From the NCBI GenBank assembly GCA_031425035.1, contig JANPIN010000124.1, positions 23,762-87,761 on the forward strand: a stretch of DNA of 64,000 nucleotides, in the 5' to 3' direction. The translations under genes and the position numbers were made by a program. Each line of letters starts with the position of its first letter. Within the stretch, counting starts at the first letter, position 1. The notes under the pieces were generated by a model. The model was not told the origin of the DNA and did not search any database. It was given only the letters and a program-made list of their open reading frames with translations. The DNA comes from M3007 sp031425035. GTDB taxonomy: Bacteria > Bacteroidota > Bacteroidia > Chitinophagales > Saprospiraceae. Of this stretch, positions 1 to 8,489 are shown piece after piece.

Positions 1-204
1 CCGGGAACTACCCCAATTGTCCTACAATGGGGGCTGCGCTAGCCATCTTAGTGGCTATTTCCTGTCTAAAACTGACGCATTTTATAATCAATCCCAACAT
101 TTTTTATGTAGCCCCTTTTTTAATAATTTTACAATTTATTGATATACAGCACTTTACAAAACAGGGTAAAAAAACTTTTACCAAAAAAGCGAAAAATTGG
201 TCGT
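1..204. other. No gene recognised upstream of mraZ
   Basis: AT-rich sequence with no open frame that looks like a real protein. It may hold the tail of a gene lying outside the window. I see no RNA gene or repeat in it. Confidence 0.5.
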
Positions 205-239
205 TTTGTGGGAAAATGTGGGAAAAGTAACTACATTTG
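205..239 (+). promoter_or_regulatory. mraZ promoter with overlapping MraZ operator
   Basis: Seen: -33 element TTTG (205-208), -7 element TACATTTG (232-239, fits TAnnTTTG), spacer 23. Between them lie two direct TGGGA repeats at 209-213 and 219-223, 10 bases apart. Known: MraZ binds TGGGN direct repeats separated by 5 bases in front of its own gene. Inference: MraZ bound here would block the promoter and repress the whole dcw operon. Confidence 0.75.
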
Positions 240-314
240 TGTCGGTGAAAGTTCGGTTTGATCCCACATTGCGCTGAACGGCCGCCAAAGCAGAAATAAT
301 TAGTCCCATACATC

Positions 315-812
315 ATGCAACTCATTGGCGAATATCCAGTCGCTCTTGACAACAAGGGTCGCTTGCGCCTACCTACCGCGCTCCTGCGCCAACTCTCCGC
401 TTCGGCGGCAGCAGATGGCGGACAGGACGGTTATGAGTTTGTGGTCAACCGGGGTTTCGAAGCGTGCCTTACGCTCTACCCGAAACCGGTTTGGGATGCT
501 ATTACTGCTAAGTTAGGCCGACTCAACCGCTTCAACGATCGCAACCGCGCCTTCATACGCTCCTTTTACCTCGGTGCGTATCCTATCACGACCGATAGCG
601 CGGATCGGATTCTCATTCAAAAACCTTTGCTCGATTACGCCGGTCTCTCCGATGAAGCCATTCTGGTGGCCATGGACGACCGTATTGAAATATGGTCGCC
701 CGCCCAACACCAGGCCGTGGCGAACATGGACTCCAACCACTTCGCCGATCTCGCCAACCAGGTCATGGGCGGCGGAGAAGACGGAGCCGGAGACACCTTA
801 GATGACTTATAA
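315..812 (+). CDS. mraZ: MraZ, transcriptional regulator of the division/cell-wall cluster
   Basis: 165 residues, two tandem SpoVT/AbrB-like half domains, each with the family DxxxR signature (DNKGR near residue 12, DSADR near residue 95). MraZ forms ring-shaped oligomers that bind TGGGN repeats upstream of its own gene and repress the dcw operon; such repeats are present at 209-223. It is slightly longer than typical (about 150) because of an alanine/glycine-rich loop after the first domain. First gene of the cluster, as in most bacteria. The ATG at 315 starts right at the conserved N-terminus. Confidence 0.96.
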   Translation: MQLIGEYPVALDNKGRLRLPTALLRQLSASAAADGGQDGYEFVVNRGFEACLTLYPKPVWDAITAKLGRLNRFNDRNRAFIRSFYLGAYPITTDSADRILIQKPLLDYAGLSDEAILVAMDDRIEIWSPAQHQAVANMDSNHFADLANQVMGGGEDGAGDTLDDL

Positions 813-847
813 TAGTTATGCGTTAAGCGTTATTAGTCATGCCATCG

Positions 848-882
848 CCTGACTCCTGACACCTGGCACCTAACTCCTAACC
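848..882 (+). repeat. Heptamer-like CTCCTGA tandem repeat before rsmH
   Basis: Degenerate 7-base units (ACTCCTG, ACACCTG, GCACCTA, ACTCCTA) end 9 bases before the rsmH start. The same motif family recurs at many gaps in the window. Confidence 0.8.
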
Positions 883-890
883 AAAATGTA

Positions 891-1841
891 ATGTACCATG
901 CACCCGTACTGTTAGCCGAATCCGTTCAGGCGCTGCGTATTCGTCCCGAGGGGATTTACGTGGACGCAACTTTCGGCGGCGGCGGCCATACCCGGGAAAT
1001 TTTGAAACAACTGCGCGGCAAAGGCCGCCTGTTCGCCTTTGACCAGGATGAAGATGCCAAAAAGAATGCGGAACAACCGGAATTTGCCGGACTGCCCGCT
1101 TTCGTTTTCGTGCACTCCAATTTCCGGTATTTGAAACGCCAACTACGCGCCGAAGTGGTGCGGCCCGGTTCAGTCTACGGTATTCTGGCCGACCTCGGCG
1201 TGAGCAGCCACCAGCTGGACACCGCCGAACGGGGCTTTAGTTATCGCTTCGAAGCCGAGCTGGATATGCGTATGAACACGCTGGACGGCATAACCGCCGC
1301 CGACTTGCTCAACACCTATTCAGCCGAAGAACTACAGCGGATTCTGAGCGAGTTCGGGGAAGTCCGCAACGCCCGCACCCTCGCCGCCGCCATCGTGCAG
1401 TCGCGCAGTCAGAAACCCTTCCGTACCACCGGCGAACTGGTGGAACTCTGCGAAAAGAACCTGATGGGCGAACGCTGGCGCTACCTCTCGCAGGTCTTTC
1501 AGGCCCTGCGGATGGAAGTGAACGACGAAATCGGCGCTTTACGCGACTTCCTGATCGAAGCCTTCGAAATGCTGGCCCCCGGCGGTCGCCTGGCCATCAT
1601 CACCTTCCATTCTATCGAGGATCGGCTGGTGAAAAACTACCTGAAAACCGGGAATATCGATGGGAAAGTGCAACAGGATTTTTTCGGAAATATAGACCGC
1701 CCCTTCGAGGTCATTACCAAAAAACCCATTGAAGCCGGTACCGAAGAAACCCAGTTGAATTCACGCTCCAGAAGCGCCCGATTACGCGTAGCAGAAAAAA
1801 AAGGAGCGGAAAAGAAGGAAACGATGAAGGATAAACCATGA
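891..1841 (+). CDS. rsmH: RsmH (MraW), 16S rRNA m4C1402 methyltransferase
   Basis: 316 residues, the usual family length. Transfers a methyl group from SAM to N4 of C1402 in the ribosomal P site. Seen: start YHAPVLLAES, SAM-binding DATFGGGGHT (residues 25-34), DQDEDA, ADLGVSSHQLD, the RGFSYRFEAELDMRM block, and the C-terminal TFHSIEDRLVK and SRSRSARLR motifs. Second gene of the dcw cluster. The tail is lysine-rich. The start at 891 is fixed by the conserved N-terminal motif; a heptamer array takes the place of a ribosome binding site. Confidence 0.97.
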   Translation: MYHAPVLLAESVQALRIRPEGIYVDATFGGGGHTREILKQLRGKGRLFAFDQDEDAKKNAEQPEFAGLPAFVFVHSNFRYLKRQLRAEVVRPGSVYGILADLGVSSHQLDTAERGFSYRFEAELDMRMNTLDGITAADLLNTYSAEELQRILSEFGEVRNARTLAAAIVQSRSQKPFRTTGELVELCEKNLMGERWRYLSQVFQALRMEVNDEIGALRDFLIEAFEMLAPGGRLAIITFHSIEDRLVKNYLKTGNIDGKVQQDFFGNIDRPFEVITKKPIEAGTEETQLNSRSRSARLRVAEKKGAEKKETMKDKP

Positions 1842-1899
1842 AAAGCAACTACCATTCATTATAAACATTACAGAACCCTATGTTGCTAACGAGCCCCAA

Positions 1900-1938
1900 C
1901 TAAACCCCTCTAAACCTTTTTCTAAACCCCTCTAAACC
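1900..1938 (+). repeat. Solo CTAAACCCCTCTAAACC repeat arm
   Basis: Two copies of CTAAACCCCTCTAAACC joined by a T-rich spacer, between rsmH and ftsL. Nearly the same sequence forms the right arm of the four-helix-bundle element at 11510-11549. No facing arm is present here, so it looks like a solo remnant. Confidence 0.85.
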
Positions 1939-1952
1939 GAAATTTACAAACA

Positions 1953-2261
1953 ATGGCCAATAAACTGCTCAACGCACTAAACGTCAGTCAACACACGACC
2001 AACCTCGTGTTTGATAACTTTTCTTACCTGATGTTTATCGGCGGACTGGGCATTGTATACATCGCCAACGCCCACTTTGCTGAAAAAGGCGTCCGCGAAA
2101 TCCAGCGTTTGCAAAAGGAGATCAAAGAGCTTAAGTGGGAATATACTTCGATTAAAAGCGAGACCATGTATAAATCCATGCAATCGCAAATCGACGAAAG
2201 TCTGGAACCGGTCGGTCTGGATTTGGAAAATAAAGGACCGAAAGTGATCATCGTCAAATAG
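1953..2261 (+). CDS. ftsL: FtsL-like divisome protein
   Basis: 102 residues: short cytoplasmic N-terminus, one membrane segment (about residues 25-43), then a periplasmic heptad-rich helix (about 46-75, EIQRLQKEIKELKWEY). Size, topology and position between rsmH and ftsI match FtsL, which with FtsB and FtsQ activates FtsWI at the septum. Sequence identity among FtsL proteins is very low, so the name rests mainly on architecture and location. Ends with a short acidic/basic tail. No frame disruption. Confidence 0.85.
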   Translation: MANKLLNALNVSQHTTNLVFDNFSYLMFIGGLGIVYIANAHFAEKGVREIQRLQKEIKELKWEYTSIKSETMYKSMQSQIDESLEPVGLDLENKGPKVIIVK

Positions 2262-2300
2262 TTATGAACTATATACAAGTTCATAGTTCATAGTTCATAC
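2261..2300 (+). repeat. ATGAACTAT / ATAGTTCAT inverted heptamer repeat
   Basis: Left copy ATGAACTAT faces tandem TTCATAG units just before the ftsI start. Related motifs occur at 32213-32235 and 60726-60765. Confidence 0.7.
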
Positions 2301-2309
2301 ATAAAAAAC

Positions 2310-4445
2310 ATGCTCAACGTAAAAAACGAAGTGTTGGTCAGAGTCTACCTGGTGGCTGCCGTGGTAGTGCTGACGACGTTCGTCATCTTTGGGCGCTTAT
2401 ATCAACTGAGCGTCGTGCAGGCTCCCCGCTGGGAAGCCAAAGCCGACAGCCTGTTTATCAAATGGGTGGATGTGCGTGCCGATCGCGGCAATATTCTGGC
2501 CGATGACGGCAGTCTGCTGGCCACTTCGCTGCCTTTTTTCGATGTACACTTCGACATTAAAGCGGAAGGCCTGACCCAAGAAATGTTTGATCAAAATGTC
2601 GATAGCCTGGCGATGTTGCTGTCTACTTATGTGGATCAGCAGTATGTGGCCGGTGCGTATAAAGACTGGTTGGTCAGCCTGCGGCAGGCGCCGGATGATA
2701 CCCGTGGTATTCGGTACATTCCGATTGCCCGCGACCTGCCCTACAGCAAAATGATGCTGCTCAAAAACTTTCCGATTTTCCGCCTCGGTCGCCGCGCCGG
2801 ACTGATCGTGGAACAAAAACCGACCCGCGAACGGCCTTTCAAAATGCTGGCCCAGCGTACCATCGGTTACACCCGTGATGGCGCTTTACCAGTGGGTCTG
2901 GAAGGTAGTTTCGACAATATATTGGGTGGTTCGCTGGGCAAACAACTGCGCCTGCGCGTACCTGGCGATGTGTATATTCCGGTGGGCGATCTGGCGGAAA
3001 TCGAACCCGAAGCCGGCAGCGACATCGTCACTACCTTAGATATCAACATCCAGGATGTGGCCGAAAATGCCCTGCTGGACGCCTGCAAAACGCATAATGC
3101 CGACCACGGCTGCGCCATCGTGATGGAAGTGAAAACCGGCGCTATTCGGGCTATGGCCAACGTCGGCCGCACGCCGGATGGCTGGTGGGAAACGTATAAC
3201 TACGCCGTCGGTGAACGCGTGGAACCGGGCTCTATGTTCAAACTGGCCTCCTTCATGGCTATGCTGGAAGACGGCTTTGTGGATGATTTCGACCAGAAAA
3301 TCCCGGTTTTTAAAGGAAAAGTCAAGATTTACGACGAAGAACTCGTGGATGCCGTGCCGCATGGCCTGGATAGCATGACCATTCGCCAGGTTTTTGCCCA
3401 GTCCTCCAACGTGGGTACCGCAACGCTGGCTTTGAAAAATTATAAGGCCCAACCAGCCGCTTTTGTACAGCATTTGCGTGATTTCGGTCTGGACAAGTCG
3501 ACCAATATCGAACTCGGTGGCGAAGAAGATCCCATCGTCAAAGATCCGAACGACCCGAAAAGTGAATGGTCCGGCACCACCTTGCCCTGGATGAGCATCG
3601 GCTATGAGCTGCTGCTCACCCCGATGCAATTGCTTACTTTTTATAATGCCGTGGCCAATGGCGGCCGCATGATGAAGCCCTACCTCGTACAACGTACCGA
3701 ACGTTATGGCGACGTGGTGAAACAGTTCAGTCCAACGGTGCTGAACCGCAGTATAGCCTCGAAACATACGATAGCCAAGGCCCAGGAACTGCTGCGCGCA
3801 GTGGTGACGGAGGGTACGGCCAAGGGCATTCGCAGCGATAACTACGCCATTGCCGGTAAAACGGGTACTGCGCAGTTGAATTACCATAAGTTCCGCGCCA
3901 GCAAAGGCATTCGGCACCAGGCCGGTTTTTGCGGCTACTTCCCGGCGGATAATCCCGTGTATTCCTGCATCGTGGTCATCAGTGAGCCGGAGCGCGGCGG
4001 TTATCACGGGGCCGAGGTCGCTGCGCCGGTGTTCAAGGTCATTTCCGATAAGTGTTTCGCCATGAAGACGGAACTGCACGCGGCCATCAATGCGCAACCG
4101 GCTCCGAAATTGAAAACCGCTCAGTTGCCGCGCTACGACGCCGGATCTAAAGCCGACCTGCGCGAATCCCTGAAATGGCTCAACCTCGATCACTTCGAAC
4201 CCAGCGACCTGCCCGATTGGGCCGTGAGCCAGACCCGCAATGATTCGCTGCTGCTGCTCAATCGTTTCGTTGGCGATAAAACGGTACCGAGTGTGGTGGG
4301 TATGGGTTTGAAAGACGCTTTATACATTCTGGAAAACCGAGGCTGCCGGGTACGGGTGGAAGGGGTCGGCAAAGTGCGACGACAAAGTCTGGCGCCGGGT
4401 AGCAGAGCGAGTGGCAATACGACCTGTGTACTGCAATTGGAATAA
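2310..4445 (+). CDS. ftsI: FtsI, septal class B penicillin-binding protein with PASTA domain
   Basis: 711 residues. One N-terminal membrane anchor (about 10-30), pedestal domain, transpeptidase domain and one C-terminal PASTA domain (about 650-711). Active-site motifs are all present: SMFK (Ser308, Lys311), SSN (365-367) and KTG (517-519). Cross-links septal peptidoglycan together with the FtsW polymerase. The PASTA tail is common in Bacteroidota FtsI but absent from the E. coli protein. It lies directly after ftsL, as expected for a divisome gene pair. Confidence 0.95.
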   Translation: MLNVKNEVLVRVYLVAAVVVLTTFVIFGRLYQLSVVQAPRWEAKADSLFIKWVDVRADRGNILADDGSLLATSLPFFDVHFDIKAEGLTQEMFDQNVDSLAMLLSTYVDQQYVAGAYKDWLVSLRQAPDDTRGIRYIPIARDLPYSKMMLLKNFPIFRLGRRAGLIVEQKPTRERPFKMLAQRTIGYTRDGALPVGLEGSFDNILGGSLGKQLRLRVPGDVYIPVGDLAEIEPEAGSDIVTTLDINIQDVAENALLDACKTHNADHGCAIVMEVKTGAIRAMANVGRTPDGWWETYNYAVGERVEPGSMFKLASFMAMLEDGFVDDFDQKIPVFKGKVKIYDEELVDAVPHGLDSMTIRQVFAQSSNVGTATLALKNYKAQPAAFVQHLRDFGLDKSTNIELGGEEDPIVKDPNDPKSEWSGTTLPWMSIGYELLLTPMQLLTFYNAVANGGRMMKPYLVQRTERYGDVVKQFSPTVLNRSIASKHTIAKAQELLRAVVTEGTAKGIRSDNYAIAGKTGTAQLNYHKFRASKGIRHQAGFCGYFPADNPVYSCIVVISEPERGGYHGAEVAAPVFKVISDKCFAMKTELHAAINAQPAPKLKTAQLPRYDAGSKADLRESLKWLNLDHFEPSDLPDWAVSQTRNDSLLLLNRFVGDKTVPSVVGMGLKDALYILENRGCRVRVEGVGKVRRQSLAPGSRASGNTTCVLQLE

Positions 4446-4488
4446 ATAACAATAAAAAACGCAAAAAACCAGCGCTAAATGAAACGCA

Positions 4489-5022
4489 ATGAAAATCCGA
4501 ATCCTTGAATGGCTCTTTTTTAGTTGCTGGTTGATCGCAGTTCCATACCCGGCGGGTGCAGATATTTTGTCACCGGTAATAGCAGGTCAGCATGTTTTTA
4601 CTTCCGGCACTTTATCAGGATCGGAAACGGCGAAGCCAATGCAAATGGCAAAGAAGTTTGTCCATTGGAAAAGTCATACATTCAATTTGATAAAACAGCT
4701 TTTCCAAAAGAGGAAAAGTCCGGGCGGACAAAGAGGCTGGTTGATACTGGCGGTTGTTTTACTGTCCATTCTGGCTTTTATATTCCTCCTGTATGGAGGA
4801 TTTGCTTTAGTAGTTGCGGCAATTATTTCATCGCTTGGAGACTCGACCGGGACTATAATCGGAATAGTTTTTCTCGGTTTATTGTTTCTGGCACTTGGAG
4901 CGGGTTGCATAGTGATAATTAAAAGAATTGCCAGAAAACTACGCCGGTTAAAGCATGCCGGCGAAACGCCGGTGCAGACATTCCCGAAAAGACCGCCTTC
5001 GAAGAACGAGAAAGACAATTAA
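4489..5022 (+). CDS. Membrane protein of unknown function between ftsI and murE
   Basis: 177 residues, not recognised. Seen: an N-terminal hydrophobic stretch ending near PYPAGA that could be a signal peptide, a basic region, two closely spaced membrane segments (about 79-105 and 118-143), and a basic cytoplasmic-type tail. Codon use is more AT-rich than its neighbours. Its place inside the dcw cluster on the same strand suggests co-transcription, but nothing in the sequence ties it to wall synthesis. Confidence 0.7.
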   Translation: MKIRILEWLFFSCWLIAVPYPAGADILSPVIAGQHVFTSGTLSGSETAKPMQMAKKFVHWKSHTFNLIKQLFQKRKSPGGQRGWLILAVVLLSILAFIFLLYGGFALVVAAIISSLGDSTGTIIGIVFLGLLFLALGAGCIVIIKRIARKLRRLKHAGETPVQTFPKRPPSKNEKDN

Positions 5023-5051
5023 GACTGACCAATTTAAAAATTCAATAACGA

Positions 5052-6521
5052 ATGCCAACGCTTAACCAACTTCTTAAAGATGTCCAGATCGTGGACACCT
5101 ACGGTGATCTCGCCGTAGAAGTTGGCTCTATCCTTTTCGATTCCCGGCAGGTACAGCCCGGAGACGTGTTCGTAGCGGTCAAAGGCGCACAGGCAGATGG
5201 ACATGCGTTCATTGACATCGCGATTAAAAATGGCGCAATCGCCGTCGTGGCGAATGCGGGATCAAATAATTCCGCATTCCGCACTCCGCACTCCGTATTC
5301 GTCTTCGTGCAGGATTCAGCCGAAACACTGGGTCAAATGGCGGCTAATTATTACGACCGGCCTTCGGAACAACTCCAGCTGGTTGGCATAACGGGCACCA
5401 ACGGCAAAACCACCACGGTGACGCTGTTGCACCAGTTGTTCAGCCGCCTGGGTTACCGCTGCGGACTAATCGGAACGGTGGAAAACCGCATTGGCGACTC
5501 TGTCGTGCCCAGCACGCATACGACCCCCGATGCCGTCCGCCTGCAAGCTTTACTGCGTGAAATGGCTGATGCCGGCTGTAGCCACGTGTTCATGGAAGTG
5601 AGCAGCCACGCAGTCCATCAGCGACGGATCGCCGGAGCCGTGTTTGCCGGGGCCGCTTTTACCAACCTGACCCACGACCACCTGGACTACCATACCACCT
5701 TCGCCGAGTACCGCGATGCGAAGAAAATGTTCTTTGACGACCTGCCGGCCACCGCTTTTGCCCTGACCAATGTGGACGACCGCAACGGCCTGTTTATGCT
5801 GCAAAACAGCACGGCTCAGAAGTACACGTACGGACTGAAAAAACCCGCCGATTATAAAGCCAAGATCCTGGAAAACAGCCTGAACGGACTGTATCTCCAG
5901 CTGGACGGCGAAGCTTTTCACGCCCGCATGATCGGTGAATTCAACGCTTATAACCTGACCGCCGCCTACGCCATCGCCCGTTTGCTGCAGGCCGATAAGT
6001 TACAGACGCTCACCGTATTAAGTGATCTGCAAGGCGCGGAAGGCCGTTTCGAATATGTCGCCCATCCCAGCAAACCGGATTGCATCGGTATAGTGGACTA
6101 TGCCCACACGCCGGATGCCCTGGAAAAAGTGCTGGAGACGATTCAGAAATTAAAGAAAAAGACCTCCAAAGTGGTCACCGTTGTGGGCTGCGGCGGCGAC
6201 CGGGATAAGACCAAACGGCCGGTGATGGCCCATACCGCTGCCCGCTGGAGCGATCAGGTAATTCTGACCAGTGATAATCCGCGGACGGAAGAACCGGCGC
6301 AGATCCTGCGGGATATGGAAGTTGGCCTGGATGCGGAGGATCTGAAAAAAGCCCTGACCATTGAGAACCGCGAACAGGCCATTAAAACGGCCGTTCGTTT
6401 GATCCAGGCAGGCGATATCGTACTGGTAGCCGGAAAAGGCCACGAAAAATACCAGGATATACAAGGCGTGAAATACCCCTTCGACGATAAAGCCATGTTG
6501 TGGAAATACTTTGAATCATGA
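5052..6521 (+). CDS. murE: MurE, UDP-MurNAc-tripeptide synthetase (meso-DAP adding)
   Basis: 489 residues. Adds the third peptide residue to UDP-MurNAc-L-Ala-D-Glu. Seen: Mur ligase ATP loop GTNGKTT (115-121), and DNPRTEEP in the C-terminal domain; the DNPR signature marks ligases that use meso-diaminopimelate rather than lysine. Odd: residues about 70-84 (GSNNSAFRTPHSVFV) are encoded by a tandem ATTCCGC/ACTCCGC array (5266-5301) that looks like the intergenic repeats. It sits in a loop of the N-terminal domain, so function is probably kept. Confidence 0.96.
   Translation: MPTLNQLLKDVQIVDTYGDLAVEVGSILFDSRQVQPGDVFVAVKGAQADGHAFIDIAIKNGAIAVVANAGSNNSAFRTPHSVFVFVQDSAETLGQMAANYYDRPSEQLQLVGITGTNGKTTTVTLLHQLFSRLGYRCGLIGTVENRIGDSVVPSTHTTPDAVRLQALLREMADAGCSHVFMEVSSHAVHQRRIAGAVFAGAAFTNLTHDHLDYHTTFAEYRDAKKMFFDDLPATAFALTNVDDRNGLFMLQNSTAQKYTYGLKKPADYKAKILENSLNGLYLQLDGEAFHARMIGEFNAYNLTAAYAIARLLQADKLQTLTVLSDLQGAEGRFEYVAHPSKPDCIGIVDYAHTPDALEKVLETIQKLKKKTSKVVTVVGCGGDRDKTKRPVMAHTAARWSDQVILTSDNPRTEEPAQILRDMEVGLDAEDLKKALTIENREQAIKTAVRLIQAGDIVLVAGKGHEKYQDIQGVKYPFDDKAMLWKYFES
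5266..5301 (+). repeat. Heptamer array inside the murE coding sequence
   Basis: Four 7-base units (ATTCCGC twice, ACTCCGC, ACTCCGT) followed by ATTCG. An intergenic sequence at 51835-51863 has the same ends (ATAATTCCGCATTCC and TCCGTATTCG). Frame is kept. Confidence 0.8.
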
Positions 6522-6659
6522 TCATGCACGGTTGTAGTGAATCCGTGCAGAGAGAACATAATAGTGGAGGACTATTATTTTGAGCAGGTTATAGGTGATG
6601 GAATATTGCCCGTAACCAAATTGAATCTTTCGGTTTTCGATTAAATAGTTTTAACAGAA

Positions 6660-7919
6660 ATGCTGTACCACCTTTTTGAATATCTGCGAAAAACGTATCC
6701 CGACTTACCGGGTGTAGGGTTGTTTCAGTACATCTCGTTCCGGGCTGGACTGGCGATGATTTTTTCGCTGATTATTTCCATGGTGATTGGCAAACGCATT
6801 ATTAACTGGCTGCGGCATTTACAGATTGGCGAGACGATACGCGACCTGGGACTGGCCGGCGAAAACCTCAAAGCGGGTACGCCAACCATGGGCGGTATCA
6901 TCATTATTGCGGCCACCCTGGTGCCTTGTTTTTTATTCGCCCGCCTGGATAACGTATACATCCTGATCATGCTTTTTGCCACGATCTGGATGGCGAGTAT
7001 CGGCTTTATTGACGATTATATTAAAGTGTTTAAAAAGGATAAAAAGGGCCTGAAGGGCATATTTAAGGTGATGGGGCAGATCGGATTGGGCTTGATCGTT
7101 GGTATAACGATGCTGGTCAATGATGAAGTGGTGGTGCGCCTGGAACCGGCGGTGGCAGCGCAAAATGGCTACGAAGTAGTGGGTAAATCCTACGCAAAAG
7201 AGCGGGATTCTAATAATTACCGGGAAATGGTGCACGTAAAAGCGCCGATCACCAACGTACCGTTCTTTAAAAACAACGAACTCGACTATTCGCGGGTGCT
7301 GTGGTTTTTGGGGGACAATGCAAAAAGCATGGTCTGGCTGGTATTCGTGGTGATGACCATTTTCGTGGTCACGGCGGTCAGTAACGGCGCCAACCTGACC
7401 GATGGACTCGACGGACTGGCGACCGGTGTTTCGGCCATTGTCATCCTGGTGCTCGGCATTCTGGCCTACCTGAGCGGTAATGCGGTGGCGGCGGATTTCC
7501 TGAAAATCCTCTACATCCCGTATAGTGGCGAGCTGGTCATTTTTTCGGCCTGTCTGCTGGGCGGCTGCATCGGATTTCTGTGGTACAATGCCTATCCGGC
7601 GCGGGTGTTCATGGGCGATACCGGTAGTTTGACCCTGGGCGGAATTATTGCGGCACTGGCTATTTTGATCCGTAAAGAATTACTGATTCCGCTTTTATGC
7701 GGCGTGTTTTTTATCGAGAGTGTGTCGGTGATTGCGCAGGTCTGGTATTTTAAATACACGAAAAGAAAGTATGGAGAGGGGCGCCGCATTTTACTGATGT
7801 CGCCTTTACACCATCACTATCAGAAAAAGGGGCTGCATGAAGTAACGATCGCGTTACGCTTCTGGATTGTGCAAATACTATTGGCCGTAGCGACGATTAT
7901 TACTTTGAAAATACGATGA
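6660..7919 (+). CDS. mraY: MraY, phospho-MurNAc-pentapeptide translocase
   Basis: 419 residues, about ten membrane segments. Transfers phospho-MurNAc-pentapeptide to undecaprenyl phosphate, giving lipid I. Seen: Asp pair 118-119 in GFIDDYIK, the NLTDGLDGL block, the third acidic site FMGDTGSL, and the HHH motif at 384-386 (SPLHHHYQKKG). Longer than the E. coli enzyme (360) because of a soluble insert near residues 155-210, which is usual in Bacteroidota. The stop codon overlaps the left arm of the GxxExxY element. Confidence 0.97.
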   Translation: MLYHLFEYLRKTYPDLPGVGLFQYISFRAGLAMIFSLIISMVIGKRIINWLRHLQIGETIRDLGLAGENLKAGTPTMGGIIIIAATLVPCFLFARLDNVYILIMLFATIWMASIGFIDDYIKVFKKDKKGLKGIFKVMGQIGLGLIVGITMLVNDEVVVRLEPAVAAQNGYEVVGKSYAKERDSNNYREMVHVKAPITNVPFFKNNELDYSRVLWFLGDNAKSMVWLVFVVMTIFVVTAVSNGANLTDGLDGLATGVSAIVILVLGILAYLSGNAVAADFLKILYIPYSGELVIFSACLLGGCIGFLWYNAYPARVFMGDTGSLTLGGIIAALAILIRKELLIPLLCGVFFIESVSVIAQVWYFKYTKRKYGEGRRILLMSPLHHHYQKKGLHEVTIALRFWIVQILLAVATIITLKIR

Positions 7920-8472
7920 TCGGATGGAACGCGGATTTTACGGATTGGACGGGTTGACACGGATTTAAAAAAAATACAACTAAGCTAATTACTTTATAAA
8001 TCAAGAATTATGGAACTAAAACATAAGGGATTGACCGACCAAATAATCAAAGCTTACTACGAAGTTTATAACGACATGGGGTACGGTTTTTTGGAAAAGG
8101 TTTATCAGAATTCAATGTATTTCGAGTTGTTGGATAGAGGGTTAAAGGTGGAAGCGCAAAAGAGTATTAATGTCTTTAGGAAAGGGAGATTGGTGGGAGA
8201 ATATTATGCTGATTTAATCGTCAACGATGTCATTATACTTGAATTGAAAACGGCAGTTCAATTACTGGATGCTCACGAAAAACAATTGATCAATTATTTG
8301 AAAGCAACAAATATTGAAGTTGGTTTACTGTTCAATTTTGGAACTGAACCGGAATTCACCAGAAAATTATGGGATAATTCCCGAAAGAAACACAATCATG
8401 GACCAGAGTCAAACATCCAATAAAATCCGTTTTAATCCGTAAAATCCGTAAAATCCGCGTTCCATCCGGATC
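7918..8472 (+). mobile_element. Palindrome-bounded element carrying a GxxExxY gene
   Basis: Seen: left arm 7918-7966 and right arm 8422-8472 are inverted copies about 50 bases long; the outer 30 bases (beginning GATCGGATGGAACGCGG) match with a single-base length difference, the inner part is more diverged and built of ACGGATT units. The only gene inside is the GxxExxY ORF, whose stop codon lies at the edge of the right arm. The element fills the gap between mraY and murD. Gene-free sequences with the same core (GATGGTAACGCGGAT) occur at 24968-25046 and 43411-43522. Inference: a small mobile element. Confidence 0.7.
8010..8423 (+). CDS. GxxExxY family protein (PDDEXK nuclease fold)
   Basis: 137 residues, full length for the family. 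Seen: the defining motif GFLEKVY at 26-32 and a PDDEXK-type core, Asp69 (YYAD), then Glu79 and Lys81 in ILELKTA. Known: the family is widespread, occurs in several copies per genome and has no proven function. Codon use is AT-rich compared with mraY and murD on each side. It lies between inverted repeat arms and interrupts the peptidoglycan operon without disturbing it. Inference: the nuclease fold could act on the arms, as a homing or transposition enzyme would. Confidence 0.9.
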   Translation: MELKHKGLTDQIIKAYYEVYNDMGYGFLEKVYQNSMYFELLDRGLKVEAQKSINVFRKGRLVGEYYADLIVNDVIILELKTAVQLLDAHEKQLINYLKATNIEVGLLFNFGTEPEFTRKLWDNSRKKHNHGPESNIQ

Positions 8473-8489
8473 GCGTTTGGAAAAAAATA

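Noticed and set aside
27..230. 67-codon open frame before mraZ
   Set aside because: It runs through the mraZ promoter and operator, has low-complexity AT-rich coding and no recognisable domain.
3036..4193. Long open frame antisense to ftsI
   Set aside because: Mirror of a GC-biased real gene; no domain, no promoter, and ftsI motifs are unambiguous on the plus strand. The same holds for 15436-16518 (antisense ftsA), 17410-18207 (antisense ftsZ) and 22957-23964 (antisense icd).
7918..8472. Gene-with-terminators explanation for the arms around GxxExxY
   Set aside because: The arms face each other as copies of one another, are far longer than a terminator stem, and recur without a gene elsewhere, so two independent terminators do not explain them.
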